DNA of 41,351 bases from Roseiarcus sp035656495 (GTDB lineage Bacteria; Pseudomonadota; Alphaproteobacteria; Rhizobiales; Beijerinckiaceae). The notes below the pieces were generated by a model. It did not search any database. It saw only the letters and a list, made by a program, of their open reading frames with translations, and was not told the DNA's origin. The stretch spans positions 1 through 41,351 of the forward strand of contig DASRSL010000165.1 of the NCBI GenBank assembly GCA_035656495.1, in the 5' to 3' direction. This document shows, piece after piece, positions 1 to 8,288 of this stretch. The position numbers were made by a program, and so were the translations under genes. Positions within the stretch are counted from its first letter, which is position 1. The number at the start of each line of letters is the position of its first letter.

Positions 1-713
1 CTGACGGGCATGAGCTCGAGCCGATTGACGTTGAGATGGGGCGGCAGCTCAGCCACCCACAGCATCGCCGCCGCGATGTCGTCGCCGGTCATCGGCGTCA
101 CGCCTCGATAAAGCGTGTCCGACGCCGCCTTGTCCCCGCCGGTGCGGACCAGCATGAACTCCGTTTCGGCCATTCCCGGCTCGATCGAGGTGACGCGCAC
201 GCCCGTGCCATGCAGGTCGGACCGCAATGCGAGCGAGAACTGCTTCACGAACGCCTTGGTGCCGCCGTAGACGTTGCCGCCGGGATAGGGATAGGTCCCC
301 GCGACCGACGAGAGGTTGATGATCGCGCCGCGCCGGGCGATCAGCTGAGGCAGCAATTTGCGGGTGAGCGAGACGAGCGCCGTCACGTTGGTGTCGATCA
401 TCGTCTTCCACTGGTCGAGATCGGCTTCTTGCGCCGGCTCCCTGCCGAGCGCGAGGCCGGCGTTGTTGATCAGGAGGTCGATGTCCCGGAATCCATCCGG
501 AAGCGCGGCCAGCGCCTTGTCGCGCGCCGCCTCGTCGCGCACGTCGAAGGCGGCGGGATGGAGCCTCTCGGCGCCGAGGGAGGCGGCCAGCGCCTGGAGA
601 CGCTCGGCGCGCCGGCCGGTCGCGACAACCCTCCAGCCGGCCGTCGCAAACGCGCGCGCGGAGGCCTCGCCGATGCCGGAACTCGCTCCGGTGATGAGAG
701 CGGTCTTGGTCAT
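1..713 (-). CDS. YdfG-like short-chain dehydrogenase (3' end off window)
   Basis: A classical SDR oxidoreductase of about 237 visible residues, most like the YdfG / 3-hydroxy acid dehydrogenase group, which reduces small hydroxy/oxo acids such as malonic semialdehyde or serine with NADP(H). Translating the minus strand from the ATG at 713 gives a TGASSGIG cofactor motif near the N-terminus, DLLINNAG, the NLSS catalytic serine region and the YGGTK active-site Tyr-Lys. The last visible residues, LELMPV, match the usual YdfG tail, so only about ten residues are missing past the left edge. It is transcribed away from the abrB/vapC pair and shares their intergenic region, which carries a palindrome at 755-774. 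The substrate is not shown by the sequence. Confidence 0.9.
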   Translation of the reverse strand, partial: MTKTALITGASSGIGEASARAFATAGWRVVATGRRAERLQALAASLGAERLHPAAFDVRDEAARDKALAALPDGFRDIDLLINNAGLALGREPAQEADLDQWKTMIDTNVTALVSLTRKLLPQLIARRGAIINLSSVAGTYPYPGGNVYGGTKAFVKQFSLALRSDLHGTGVRVTSIEPGMAETEFMLVRTGGDKAASDTLYRGVTPMTGDDIAAAMLWVAELPPHLNVNRLELMPV

Positions 714-753
714 GTCGTCTCCTTTCGGGTCGCGCCCTTCGACGGCGATTGCG

Positions 754-774
754 TATAATGCAGAACTGCATTAT
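754..774. promoter_or_regulatory. Perfect 20-bp palindrome overlapping a -10 box
   Basis: Positions 755-774 read ATAATGCAGAACTGCATTAT, a perfect 9-bp inverted repeat around AA. The left arm overlaps a consensus TATAAT at 754-759 on the plus strand. The site lies 28 bases before the antitoxin ATG (803) and 41 bases before the divergent SDR ATG (713), so one bound dimer could control both. AbrB-type antitoxins usually repress their own promoter at such sites, making the antitoxin the natural candidate ligand. No good -35 box is visible at the right distance. Confidence 0.6.
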
Positions 775-802
775 CATGGTCTCCGCGATACGAGGCCTTT
801 TC

Positions 803-1069
803 ATGACCACCCTGACCGTCACCGCACGGGGGCAAGTCACGTTCCGGAAGGACGTGCTCAAGCATCTCGGGGTCCAGCCGGGAGGCAAGATCCATCTTGC
901 CTTGTTGCCGGATGGAAGAGCAGAGCTGACGGCCGACGAGCCGCAGGGTTCCTTTCGGGAGCTGCACGGGTTCCTGAAGGGCAAGACCAACGGCGCGCGG
1001 CTCAGCATTCAGGAGATCGGCGACGCGATCGCCGAGGGCTGCACGGCTGCCGGCGCCGCTGAAGAATGA
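803..1069 (+). CDS. AbrB/MazE-type antitoxin
   Basis: An 88-residue SpoVT-AbrB swapped-hairpin protein. Its N-terminal TLTVTARGQVTFRKDVLKHLGV is the typical beta-strand and loop pattern of AbrB/MazE/VapB antitoxins, and the C-terminal half should bind and block the toxin. The ATG at 803 is preferred because the homology begins there; an upstream ATG at 749 would run through the palindromic operator. The last four bases overlap the start of the PIN toxin gene (ATGA), showing translational coupling and a type II toxin-antitoxin operon. It probably represses its own promoter at 754-774. Both genes of this pair look intact, unlike most other such modules in the window. Confidence 0.88.
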   Translation: MTTLTVTARGQVTFRKDVLKHLGVQPGGKIHLALLPDGRAELTADEPQGSFRELHGFLKGKTNGARLSIQEIGDAIAEGCTAAGAAEE

Positions 1070-1485
1070 GAATAACCGCCGACACGAACGTGTTGCTGCG
1101 GGCCATCGTAGCCGACGACGAAGCGCAAAGCCAACTTGCGATCGAGGCCTTGGAAAGCGCCGAATTGGTCGCGGTCAGCGTGCAGTCGCTTTGCGAGTTC
1201 GCCTGGGTCCTCGGCCGGCGCTACGGCGTTTCCCGGGCGGACATTGGCAGCGCCGTTCGCCGATTGATGGAGACGCGCAACGTCGTCGTGAACCGCCCGG
1301 CAGTCGAGGCGGGGCTTAGCGTGCTCGGCGCCGGGGGCGACTTTGCGGACGGCGCGATCGCCTATGAAGGCGCCTGGCTCGGGGCGGAGACATTCGTGTC
1401 GTTCGACAAGCAGGCGGTGACGTTGCTCGCGGCGCAGGGACGGCGGGCGAGACTCTTGGCGCCAAAAGTCGGGTCGCGCGCATAG
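1066..1485 (+). CDS. vapC: VapC-family PIN-domain ribonuclease toxin
   Basis: A 139-residue PIN-domain protein, the expected length for VapC. PIN toxins cleave tRNA or other RNA with metal ions held by conserved acidic residues. Visible candidates are D6 in the N-terminal ADTNVLL motif, E44 in SLCEFAWVL, and the aspartates in GGDFADGAIA and VSFDKQA. The ATG overlaps the antitoxin stop codon as ATGA. All expected acidic positions are present and the frame is open throughout, so this toxin is probably functional and held in check by the AbrB-type partner. The target RNA cannot be read from the sequence. Confidence 0.9.
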   Translation: MRITADTNVLLRAIVADDEAQSQLAIEALESAELVAVSVQSLCEFAWVLGRRYGVSRADIGSAVRRLMETRNVVVNRPAVEAGLSVLGAGGDFADGAIAYEGAWLGAETFVSFDKQAVTLLAAQGRRARLLAPKVGSRA

Positions 1486-1522
1486 GAACATTGGGGAACA
1501 CGGGTCCGCTCGAAAGTGCGGC

Positions 1523-1552
1523 TTGCCCTTTTTGCATCGTTAGGGCCATAAG
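1523..1552 (+). promoter_or_regulatory. Possible proS promoter
   Basis: TTGCCC at 1523-1528 and CATAAG at 1547-1552 are separated by 18 bases in the 124-base gap between vapC and proS. The match to the sigma-70 consensus is modest, so this is only a candidate. Confidence 0.25.
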
Positions 1553-1609
1553 GCCGCGTCCGGGGAGCGCGCGGCGAGCCTCGATTCGCGTATCCAGAGC
1601 GGCTAAAAA

Positions 1610-2938
1610 ATGCGTCTTTCCCGCTATTTCCTGCCGATCCTGAAGGAGACGCCGAAAGAGGCGGAGATCGTCTCGCACCGGCTGATGCTGCGCGCCGGCA
1701 TGATCCGCCAGGAGGCGGCCGGCATTTACGTCTGGCTGCCGCTGGGCTTGAGGGTTCTGCAAAAAATCTGCGCGATCGTGCGGGAGGAGCAGAACCGCGC
1801 CGGCGCGCTCGAAGTGCTGATGCCGACCATCCAGCCGGCGGATCTGTGGCGCGAGTCCGGCCGCTATGAGGATTACGGCAAGGAGATGCTGCGCGTCCGT
1901 GACCGGCACGATCGCGACATGCTGTACGGGCCGACCAACGAGGAGGCGATCACCGAAATCTTCCGCTCCTCGGTGCGCTCCTACAAGGACTTGCCGCTGA
2001 ATCTCTACCATATCCAGTGGAAGTTCCGCGACGAGGTGAGGCCGCGCTTCGGCGTGATGCGCTCGCGCGAGTTTTTGATGAAGGACGCCTATTCGTTCGA
2101 CCTCGACCAGGCCGGCGCGCGCCGCTCCTACAACCGGATGTTCACCGCCTATTTGCGCACGTTCAAGCGGATGGGCCTGACCGCCATTCCGATGCTCGCC
2201 GACACCGGGCCGATCGGAGGAGATCTCAGCCACGAATTCATCATTTTGGCGTCGACCGGCGAAAGCGAGGTGTTCTGCCACCGCGATTACCTGACGTTCG
2301 AGACGCCGCCGGCCGACATCGACTTCGAGGACGCGGCGGAGATGCAGGCGGTGTTCGACAAGTGGACGTCGCTCTATGCCGCGACCTCCGAGAAGCATGA
2401 GGCCGCCGCCTTCGAGAGGCTGCCGGAGGAGGCGCGCATCACGGCGCGCGGAATCGAGGTCGGCCATATTTTCTACTTCGGGACCAAATACTCCGCTCCG
2501 ATGAAGGCCGTGGTCAGCGGCCCGGACGGCAAGGAGCATTTCGTGCACGGGGGTTCTTATGGCATCGGCCCGGGCCGGCTCGTGGCGGCCCTGATCGAGG
2601 CGAATCACGACGAGGCCGGCCCCATCTGGCCCGTGCCGGTCGCGCCGTTCCGCGTCGGCCTCATCAACCTGAAGGTCGGCGACGCCGCATGCGACGGGGC
2701 GTGCGGGCGCGTCTACAACGCGCTCGAAAGCGCCGGCGTCGACGTGCTTTACGACGACCGCGACGAAAGGCCGGGAGCAAAATTCGCCGCCATGGACCTC
2801 GTCGGCGCACCGCACCAGATCATCGTCGGGCCGAAGAGCCTTAGCGAGGGCAAGGTCGAGGTGAAGAACCGCCGCAGCGGGGAGCGGGAGCTCATCGGCG
2901 TCGAGGCGGCGATCGCCAGGCTCGGCGGGACGGCGTGA
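1610..2938 (+). CDS. proS: Prolyl-tRNA synthetase, short alphaproteobacterial type
   Basis: Class II aminoacyl-tRNA synthetase that charges tRNA-Pro with proline in the cytoplasm. At 442 residues it is the short form lacking the roughly 180-residue editing insertion of the E. coli type, as is usual in alphaproteobacteria. Class II motifs are in order: the motif 1 region around residues 24-55, GPTNEEAIT at 107-115, motif 2 FRDEVRPRFG at 139-148, REFLMKDAYSF at 153-163, and motif 3 with GIGPGRLVAALIE near 318-330. The C-terminal anticodon-binding domain follows, ending in VEVKNRRSGERE. The ATG follows a run of A residues. lolC and lolD follow 130 bases downstream, a common neighbourhood in this group, though a repeat element separates them. 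Confidence 0.97.
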   Translation: MRLSRYFLPILKETPKEAEIVSHRLMLRAGMIRQEAAGIYVWLPLGLRVLQKICAIVREEQNRAGALEVLMPTIQPADLWRESGRYEDYGKEMLRVRDRHDRDMLYGPTNEEAITEIFRSSVRSYKDLPLNLYHIQWKFRDEVRPRFGVMRSREFLMKDAYSFDLDQAGARRSYNRMFTAYLRTFKRMGLTAIPMLADTGPIGGDLSHEFIILASTGESEVFCHRDYLTFETPPADIDFEDAAEMQAVFDKWTSLYAATSEKHEAAAFERLPEEARITARGIEVGHIFYFGTKYSAPMKAVVSGPDGKEHFVHGGSYGIGPGRLVAALIEANHDEAGPIWPVPVAPFRVGLINLKVGDAACDGACGRVYNALESAGVDVLYDDRDERPGAKFAAMDLVGAPHQIIVGPKSLSEGKVEVKNRRSGERELIGVEAAIARLGGTA

Positions 2939-2966
2939 TGGGGCGGATGATGGACGGCGCCTGGTC

Positions 2967-3035
2967 CCTTCTCCCCGCCAGCTGGGAGAAGGTCAGGATG
3001 AGGGGCTGGCCCTCTCCCCGCAAGCGGGGAGAGGG
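2967..3035. repeat. Two palindromic (REP-like) units between proS and lolC
   Basis: Two hairpins follow each other: CCTTCTCCC (2967-2975) pairs with GGGAGAAGG (2984-2992), and CCCTCTCCCCGC (3010-3021) pairs with GCGGGGAGAGGG (3024-3035) across AA. The C/T-rich 'CTCTCCC...GGGAGAG' style recurs around the DUF559 gene at the right end. This is the typical look of dispersed intergenic REP sequences; a terminator role is possible but there is no T tract. Confidence 0.75.
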
Positions 3036-3068
3036 GGCCATGCCGCGCGGCGAACGCGGAGACAGCGC

Positions 3069-4364
3069 ATGACCGCGACCATCGAGGCGACAGCCGCCGC
3101 GCCGGCGCGGGCGACGCGTCCGTTCTCGCGCTTCGAATGGATGGTCGCGTTCCGCTACCTGCGCGCCCGCAACGCGCAGAAATCGATCTCGGTGATCGCC
3201 GGCTTCTCCTTTCTCGGCATCGTCCTCGGGGTGGCGGCGCTGATCGTCGTGATGTCGGTGATGAACGGCTTCCGCCACGATCTTCTCGAGAAGATGATCG
3301 GCCTCAACGGGCACATGTTCCTGCAGGGCGTCGAGAAGCCGCTGACCGATTACGAGGCGGTCACCGAGCGGGTCGGCAAGGTTCCCGGCGTGACGCTTGC
3401 GCTGCCGCTGGTCGAGGGGCAGGCGTTCGCCACGTCGCCGTACGGCTCGTCGGGCGCGCTGGTGCGCGGCATCCGCCAGCAGGATCTCGAGCGCCTGCCG
3501 GGCGTGGCCGGGCATCTGACCCAAGGCTCGCTCAATGGCTTCGACGAGGGGCAGGGGGTCGCGGTCGGCGCGAAGCTCGCCGACCACCTCGGCCTCAGGG
3601 TCGGCGATAAGGTCACGATCATCTCGCCGCACGGGGCCGACACTCCGTTCGGCGTCACGCCGCGGATGAAGGCCTATCCGGTCGCCGCGATTTTCCAGAT
3701 CGGCATGGCGACCTTCGACAACACCTTCATCTTCATGCCGCTCGCCGAGGCCCAGACGTTCTTCAATTACGAAGGACAGGCCAACGTGATCGAGGTCTTC
3801 GTCGCCGATCCCGACAACATGGACGCGATGCGCCGAGCGATCGAGCCGGCGCAGCAGCGGCCGATGATCGACACCGACTGGCGCCAGTTGAATCGCAGTT
3901 TCTTCGACGTGCTCGCGGTCGAGGGCAACGTGATGTTCGCGATTCTCGCCCTCATCGTGCTGGTCGCGGCGCTCAACATCGTCTCGGGCCTCATCATGCT
4001 GGTGCAGGACAAGGCCCGCGCCATCGCGGTCTTGCGCACGATGGGGGCGACGCGCGGCGCAGTGATGCGCATTTTCCTCATCACCGGCGCGACCATCGGC
4101 GTCGTCGGCACCGGGGTCGGCCTCGTGCTCGGCCTGCTCGTCGCCCACAATGTCGAGCCGATCCGCCGGTTTTTGGGCTGGCTCACCGGCGCCAACCTGT
4201 TTCCGTCCGAATTCTATTTCCTGTCGCAGCTGCCCTCGCGGGTGGAGGCGACGGACGTCATGGCGGTCGCGGCGCTGGCGCTCATCCTGTCGATCGCCGC
4301 AACGATCTATCCGTCGTGGCGCGCGGCGAGGCTCGATCCGGTGGAGGCGCTGCGCTATGAATGA
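3069..4364 (+). CDS. lolC: Lipoprotein-releasing ABC permease LolC/LolE family
   Basis: A 431-residue inner-membrane protein of the LolCDE complex, which extracts mature lipoproteins from the inner membrane for LolA delivery to the outer membrane. It has the MacB/FtsX-type layout: a first membrane helix around residues 40-65 (IAGFSFLGIVLGVAALIVVM), a large periplasmic domain to about residue 280, then three helices, the last ending in the PSWRAARLDPVEALRYE signature. Only one permease gene is present, as in alphaproteobacteria that appear to use a single hybrid permease as a homodimer; that is family knowledge. The last bases overlap lolD by eight bases, showing coupling. Confidence 0.93.
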   Translation: MTATIEATAAAPARATRPFSRFEWMVAFRYLRARNAQKSISVIAGFSFLGIVLGVAALIVVMSVMNGFRHDLLEKMIGLNGHMFLQGVEKPLTDYEAVTERVGKVPGVTLALPLVEGQAFATSPYGSSGALVRGIRQQDLERLPGVAGHLTQGSLNGFDEGQGVAVGAKLADHLGLRVGDKVTIISPHGADTPFGVTPRMKAYPVAAIFQIGMATFDNTFIFMPLAEAQTFFNYEGQANVIEVFVADPDNMDAMRRAIEPAQQRPMIDTDWRQLNRSFFDVLAVEGNVMFAILALIVLVAALNIVSGLIMLVQDKARAIAVLRTMGATRGAVMRIFLITGATIGVVGTGVGLVLGLLVAHNVEPIRRFLGWLTGANLFPSEFYFLSQLPSRVEATDVMAVAALALILSIAATIYPSWRAARLDPVEALRYE

Positions 4365-5052
4365 CGCGGGCCGCTTCGCCGCGCTGGCGCTGGAGGGGAT
4401 CGAGCGGCGCTACGGCCGCGGCGAGACCACCGTCGAAGTGCTGAACGGCGCCTCGCTCGCGCTCTATCCGGGCCAATCGGCGGCGCTGATCGCGCCTTCG
4501 GGGGCCGGCAAGTCGACGCTCCTGCATGTCGCGGGCCTGCTGGAGCAGCCGAACGCCGGCGAAGTGACGGTCGGCGGCGTCGCCGCCTCGACTTTGCCGG
4601 ACGACCAGCGCACCGCGCTGAGGCGCAGCCAGATCGGCTTCGTCTACCAGTTCCATCACCTCCTGCCGGAGTTCTCGGCGCTCGAGAACCTCGTCCTGCC
4701 GCAGATGATCGGCGGCCTCTCGCGCGCCGAGGCGGCGAGGCGGGGCCGGGAGCTGCTCGGCTACCTGGGTCTCAAGGCGCGCGAAAGCCATCGACCCGCA
4801 GAACTTTCGGGCGGCGAGCAGCAGCGGGTGGCCATCGCGCGGGCGGTCGCCAACGGCCCGCGGGTGCTGCTCGCCGACGAGCCGACAGGCAATCTCGATC
4901 CCAAGACCGCCGATCACGTGTTCGGGACGCTGGCGGCGCTCGTCAAGGCGACCGGCCTCGCCGCCCTCGTCGCAACCCACAACATGGAGCTTGCCGCCCG
5001 CATGGACCGTCGGTTGACCATCCGCGACGGGCAGGTGACGGAGATGGAATAG
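4357..5052 (+). CDS. lolD: Lipoprotein-releasing ABC transporter ATPase LolD
   Basis: A 231-residue ATP-binding subunit that drives LolC-type permeases. Walker A APSGAGKST is at residues 46-54, the ABC signature LSGGEQQR at 150-157, and Walker B LLADEPTGNL at 171-180. The Q-loop region FVYQFHHLLPEFSALEN is the MacB/LolD form. The ATG at 4357 was chosen because it gives the normal family length and overlaps the lolC stop (TATGAATGA); the frame is open further upstream, but that stretch is lolC in another frame. No terminator with a T tract is visible after the stop. Confidence 0.95.
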   Translation: MNDAGRFAALALEGIERRYGRGETTVEVLNGASLALYPGQSAALIAPSGAGKSTLLHVAGLLEQPNAGEVTVGGVAASTLPDDQRTALRRSQIGFVYQFHHLLPEFSALENLVLPQMIGGLSRAEAARRGRELLGYLGLKARESHRPAELSGGEQQRVAIARAVANGPRVLLADEPTGNLDPKTADHVFGTLAALVKATGLAALVATHNMELAARMDRRLTIRDGQVTEME

Positions 5053-5471
5053 GTCAAGGCGCCGAGGCGTTTTACACCGGAAGCCTGGCTCCGGCGGGCG
5101 GCCGTTCCCTGCCGCAGGGAAAATAGCAGGCAACTTCTCGTCTTTCGGCCGATTCGGGTGAAAACCGGCGCGAAAAGCCCAACGATTCCAGGCGGCTCCG
5201 GCAAAATTCCCTACTCGGTCGAACAGGGACATTTTTCGACCCATCAGCGAATTGAATTTCCCTGTTCGGCCAATTGCAGGGACAACTCCCGCCTTGATGC
5301 GCCGCTTGGGCTCGACGCGATTTGCGCCCAAAGCGCGGCCGGCCAAAGGGACCGGAAGAACCCTTGGCGGGAAACCTGGGTGTAGGCGCGCCCGGCTACG
5401 GTTTTTCCTTCGCCCCGGAACCGCTTCCAAGGCCCCGTGGTTGGCTTTGCAGAGAAGCGAAGGAGGGCGTC
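5053..5471. repeat. 419-base gap with three TTCCCT/AGGGA hairpins
   Basis: No convincing gene fills this gap. It holds three successive short inverted repeats: TTCCCT (5105-5110) with AGGGAA (5116-5121), TTCCCT (5207-5212) with AGGGA (5225-5229), and TTCCCT (5258-5263) with AGGGA (5278-5282). The second and third repeats share a spacing of 11-14 bases and similar flanks containing TTCGG or CTCGGTCG. A 75-codon plus-strand frame crosses the region (5158-5385) but reads as the repeat itself. This could be a mobile intergenic repeat or a structured RNA ahead of the stress operon. A strong Shine-Dalgarno for the next gene sits at 5460-5466. Confidence 0.5.
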
Positions 5472-6254
5472 ATGGCCTCCGTCAGACAGACCGCGAACGG
5501 TCGCAAACCCGAAACCGGCGGGCAGATCGTCGAGAAGGGCGACATCGCCTTTTTCTACCGGCCCCGCGTCGGGGCCGATGAAGCCGAGGGAATTGGCGAC
5601 ATTCAACGATTTTTCATGGTGTTGAAGCCGGAAGACGGCGATCGGTTCAGGTTGACGGTGCTCGGGCGCAAACGCCTGCCGGAGGTCGGCAGCCACGAGC
5701 GGATCTGGGGCTTCATCGACAAGGTCGCGAGATCTCCGAGCGAGATCGAGGCCGAACTCCGTGAACAGCATTACGAAACGAAGACGCGCGGGAGGCGCAC
5801 CGTCGCCGCCGCCCGCCCGGCCGGCGAAGGAGTCTATGCGCTCGTCCAATTCGATCGGAGCCTCCACCTGACCTACGAGCTCGAGCTGCCCGAGCAGCCG
5901 GGAGAGGTGCAGGAGGAGCTCAACATTCCGCATAAGGGCGCGTACATCCTTTCGGTCAAGAATCCGGAGAAGCCGGCGCCGCCGGGGGTCGGACTCCGCG
6001 AAGAGGAAGAGGCGCAGTATCCGAGGCCGCTGCAGCGGGAATTCAGCGGCCGGCGGTTTGCGACAGCGGACCCGCGGCTCCTCGACTACGCGGGCGCCGA
6101 GTTCATTCTGATCGGCGCACGGACCGACCCGGAGCGCGCTTACGGTCTCGCCATCGACGCCGAGCATGAGACGGCCCGGAAGGCCGGCCTGTTCCGGCAG
6201 CTCAAAATGTCCCATCGCCCGCTCGAACCGCTGATCGAAGGCGAATGGCGGTAG
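5472..6254 (+). CDS. Uncharacterised protein, first gene of stress-type operon
   Basis: A 260-residue soluble protein with no signal peptide or membrane segment, which I cannot assign to a named family. Residues from about 20 carry a conserved-looking block (IAFFYRPRVGAD, then DIQRFFMVLKP and GRKRLPEVGSHERIWGFIDKV), followed by a mixed alpha/beta region with LNIPHKGAYILSVKNPE. The C-terminus is charged. The ATG at 5472 is chosen because AGGAGGG lies just before it; an open frame extends further upstream without support. The gene lies 27 bases before the erythromycin-esterase-family gene in the same direction, so it is probably co-transcribed with that group. No catalytic motif was recognised. 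Confidence 0.8.
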   Translation: MASVRQTANGRKPETGGQIVEKGDIAFFYRPRVGADEAEGIGDIQRFFMVLKPEDGDRFRLTVLGRKRLPEVGSHERIWGFIDKVARSPSEIEAELREQHYETKTRGRRTVAAARPAGEGVYALVQFDRSLHLTYELELPEQPGEVQEELNIPHKGAYILSVKNPEKPAPPGVGLREEEEAQYPRPLQREFSGRRFATADPRLLDYAGAEFILIGARTDPERAYGLAIDAEHETARKAGLFRQLKMSHRPLEPLIEGEWR

Positions 6255-6281
6255 CCGGCGGCCTGAGACGCTGGAGTCACA

Positions 6282-7619
6282 ATGGCGGATCCTGTCACCA
6301 TCGACCAGCACGGAGGGGCAGACGCGATCGCAAAAGCGCTCCGCAGCCATTGCGAGCCTCTTCCGCATCCCGCTCGGGCGGAAGAGTTCGGCGCCTATTT
6401 CGATCGCTTCGGCGACGCGCGCGTCGTGCTCCTCGGCGAAGCCACGCACGGAACCTCGGAGTTCTATCGGGCGCGAGCCGCCATCACGCGCCGCCTCGTC
6501 CAGCGTCACGGCTTCGGCTTCGTCGCGGTCGAGGCGGACTGGCCGGACGCCCGGAGAATCGACCGTTACGTGCGCCACGGCGATTCGGCGCCGCGTCGCA
6601 GTGAGGCGTTTACCCGCTTTCCGACGTGGATGTGGCGCAACGTCGAGGTCATGGAATTCATCGATTGGTTGCGGGTCCACAACGAGGGCCTCGGGGCGGA
6701 ACGGCGCGCCTCTTTCCACGGCCTCGACCTCTATAGCCTCGGCGCTTCAATCGAGGCGGTGCTGGCCTATCTCGACCGGGTCGATCCGGATGGGGCGGAA
6801 AAGGCGCGACGACGCTATGGCTGTCTGACCCCCTGGCATGACGAACCGGCCGACTACGGCCTCGCGGTCCTGCGCGACATGCGCGACCCCTGTGAAGACG
6901 AGGTCGTCAAGCAGCTCGGCGAGATGCTTTCGCAGCGTCTCGGCGACATCCACGAAGACGGCGAGGCCTATTTCGACGCCGTGCAGAACGCGCGCGCCAT
7001 TCGCAGGGCCGAGCAATATTATCGCGTCATGTATCGGAATTCCCGCGAGTCCTGGAATTTGCGCGACCGGCACATGTTCGAAACTCTCCAGGCGCTCATG
7101 ACCCACCGCGGCGCGAGCGCCAAGGCCGTGATCTGGGCGCACAATTCGCATATCGGCAATGCCGGAGCGACCGCCATGGGTTGGCAAGGCGAGTTCAACA
7201 TCGGCGAACTCTGCCGCACCGCCTATGGCGACGAAGCCGTGCTGATCGGCTTCGGAACGGATCGGGGCACGGTCGCCGCCGCGAGCGACTGGGGCGGGCC
7301 AATGGAGATCAAGACGGTGCTGCCGGCGCGCGAGGATTCCTACGAGCATGCCTTCCGCAAGTCGGGTCTCAACCACGCCCTCGCCGACTGGCGAGGACAT
7401 TCGCGCGCAGAGCTTGCGGATACGCTCCGCGATCCCTTGCTGGAACGCGCGATCGGCGTCGTCTACCGGCCCGAGACCGAATTCCTGAGCCACTATTTCG
7501 AGGCCGTCCTGGCCGAACAGTTCGACGCCTACGTCTGGTTCGAGGAAACGCATGCGGTGGCCCCGATGCCGTCCGGACGCCCGCACGGCGCGCCGGAGAC
7601 CTATCCCTTCGGGCTGTGA
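6282..7619 (+). CDS. Erythromycin esterase family protein
   Basis: A 445-residue member of the erythromycin esterase (EreA/EreB-like) superfamily, which uses histidine-based chemistry to hydrolyse esters or lactones. The family hallmark LGEATHGTSEFY is at residues 51-62, VEADWPDARRI follows near 83-93, and a later block AVIWAHNSHIGNA carries the second histidine group. Most chromosomal members of this family have no known macrolide-resistance role, so antibiotic inactivation should not be assumed. It sits in a tight operon with the dienelactone-hydrolase-like and phosphoribosyltransferase genes, a combination seen repeatedly in proteobacteria and sometimes as gene fusions, which hints at a shared stress or repair pathway (inference). 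Confidence 0.88.
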   Translation: MADPVTIDQHGGADAIAKALRSHCEPLPHPARAEEFGAYFDRFGDARVVLLGEATHGTSEFYRARAAITRRLVQRHGFGFVAVEADWPDARRIDRYVRHGDSAPRRSEAFTRFPTWMWRNVEVMEFIDWLRVHNEGLGAERRASFHGLDLYSLGASIEAVLAYLDRVDPDGAEKARRRYGCLTPWHDEPADYGLAVLRDMRDPCEDEVVKQLGEMLSQRLGDIHEDGEAYFDAVQNARAIRRAEQYYRVMYRNSRESWNLRDRHMFETLQALMTHRGASAKAVIWAHNSHIGNAGATAMGWQGEFNIGELCRTAYGDEAVLIGFGTDRGTVAAASDWGGPMEIKTVLPAREDSYEHAFRKSGLNHALADWRGHSRAELADTLRDPLLERAIGVVYRPETEFLSHYFEAVLAEQFDAYVWFEETHAVAPMPSGRPHGAPETYPFGL

Positions 7620-7622
7620 ACG

Positions 7623-8288
7623 ATGAGCACGGAGCCTCAGCCGGTCGAGATCGGAGCGCTCGGGCTAAAGGGCCTTCTCGGCGCGCCTTCCGCCGCGCGC
7701 GGTCTCGTCGTCTTCGCCCATGGCAGCGGCAGCGGCCGCTTGAGCCCGCGAAACAATACCGTCGCGCGGGCGCTTCGCGCATCAGGCCTTGCGACGCTTC
7801 TCCTCGATCTCCTCACGCCCGAAGAGGAGCGCCGCCGCGCCAATGTCTTCGATATTCCGCTTCTCGCCGACAGGTTGTCGCTGGCGACGCAATGGGCGAC
7901 CGAGCAGTCCGAAACCGCGCCGCTGTCGATCGGCTATTTCGGCGCCAGCACCGGGGCGGGCGCGGCCCTGGCGGCGGCGGCCGATGACAGCCGCGTCTCC
8001 GCCATCGTTTCGCGCGGCGGACGCCCCGACCTTGCCGGCGACGCGTTGCCGCACGTGCGTGCGCCAACGCTGTTGATCGTGGGCGGCCTCGACGAGCCCG
8101 TCATCGAGCTCAACCGGGTCGCTCGGCAGCGATTGAAGGCGGAGAGCCAGATGGTCGTCGTGCCGGGCGCAACCCACCTGTTCGAAGAGCCCGGCGCGCT
8201 CGACCAGGTGGTCGATCGTGCCGCGCGATGGTTCCTCCGCCATCTCGCGCGTGCGGAAAGAAGGCCTGATGTTCAGAGACAGGAATGA
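7623..8288 (+). CDS. Dienelactone-hydrolase-like alpha/beta hydrolase
   Basis: A 221-residue alpha/beta hydrolase. The nucleophile elbow is GASTG with Ser109, the acid is Asp157 in VGGLDEPV, and the base is His185 in PGATHLFEEP, so the catalytic triad is complete. An HGSGSG oxyanion-hole motif is at residues 33-38. There is no signal peptide, so it acts in the cytoplasm. The start lies three bases after the erythromycin-esterase-family stop, and the 3' end overlaps the phosphoribosyltransferase gene by 20 bases, so translation of the three is coupled. The substrate is unknown. Confidence 0.88.
   Translation: MSTEPQPVEIGALGLKGLLGAPSAARGLVVFAHGSGSGRLSPRNNTVARALRASGLATLLLDLLTPEEERRRANVFDIPLLADRLSLATQWATEQSETAPLSIGYFGASTGAGAALAAAADDSRVSAIVSRGGRPDLAGDALPHVRAPTLLIVGGLDEPVIELNRVARQRLKAESQMVVVPGATHLFEEPGALDQVVDRAARWFLRHLARAERRPDVQRQE

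Noticed and set aside
49..1008. A long minus-strand frame covering the SDR gene and the antitoxin
   Set aside because: It is out of phase with the SDR reading frame; the phase from ATG 713 gives all SDR motifs.
1486..1609. tRNA gene next to proS
   Set aside because: No cloverleaf or conserved TTCGA arm of suitable spacing was seen in this gap.
5158..5385. A 75-codon plus-strand frame after lolD
   Set aside because: It runs through the triple hairpin repeat, has no ribosome binding site and no recognisable protein features.
6282..7619. Macrolide resistance gene
   Set aside because: Family membership alone does not show erythromycin hydrolysis; the chromosomal operon context argues for a metabolic or stress role.
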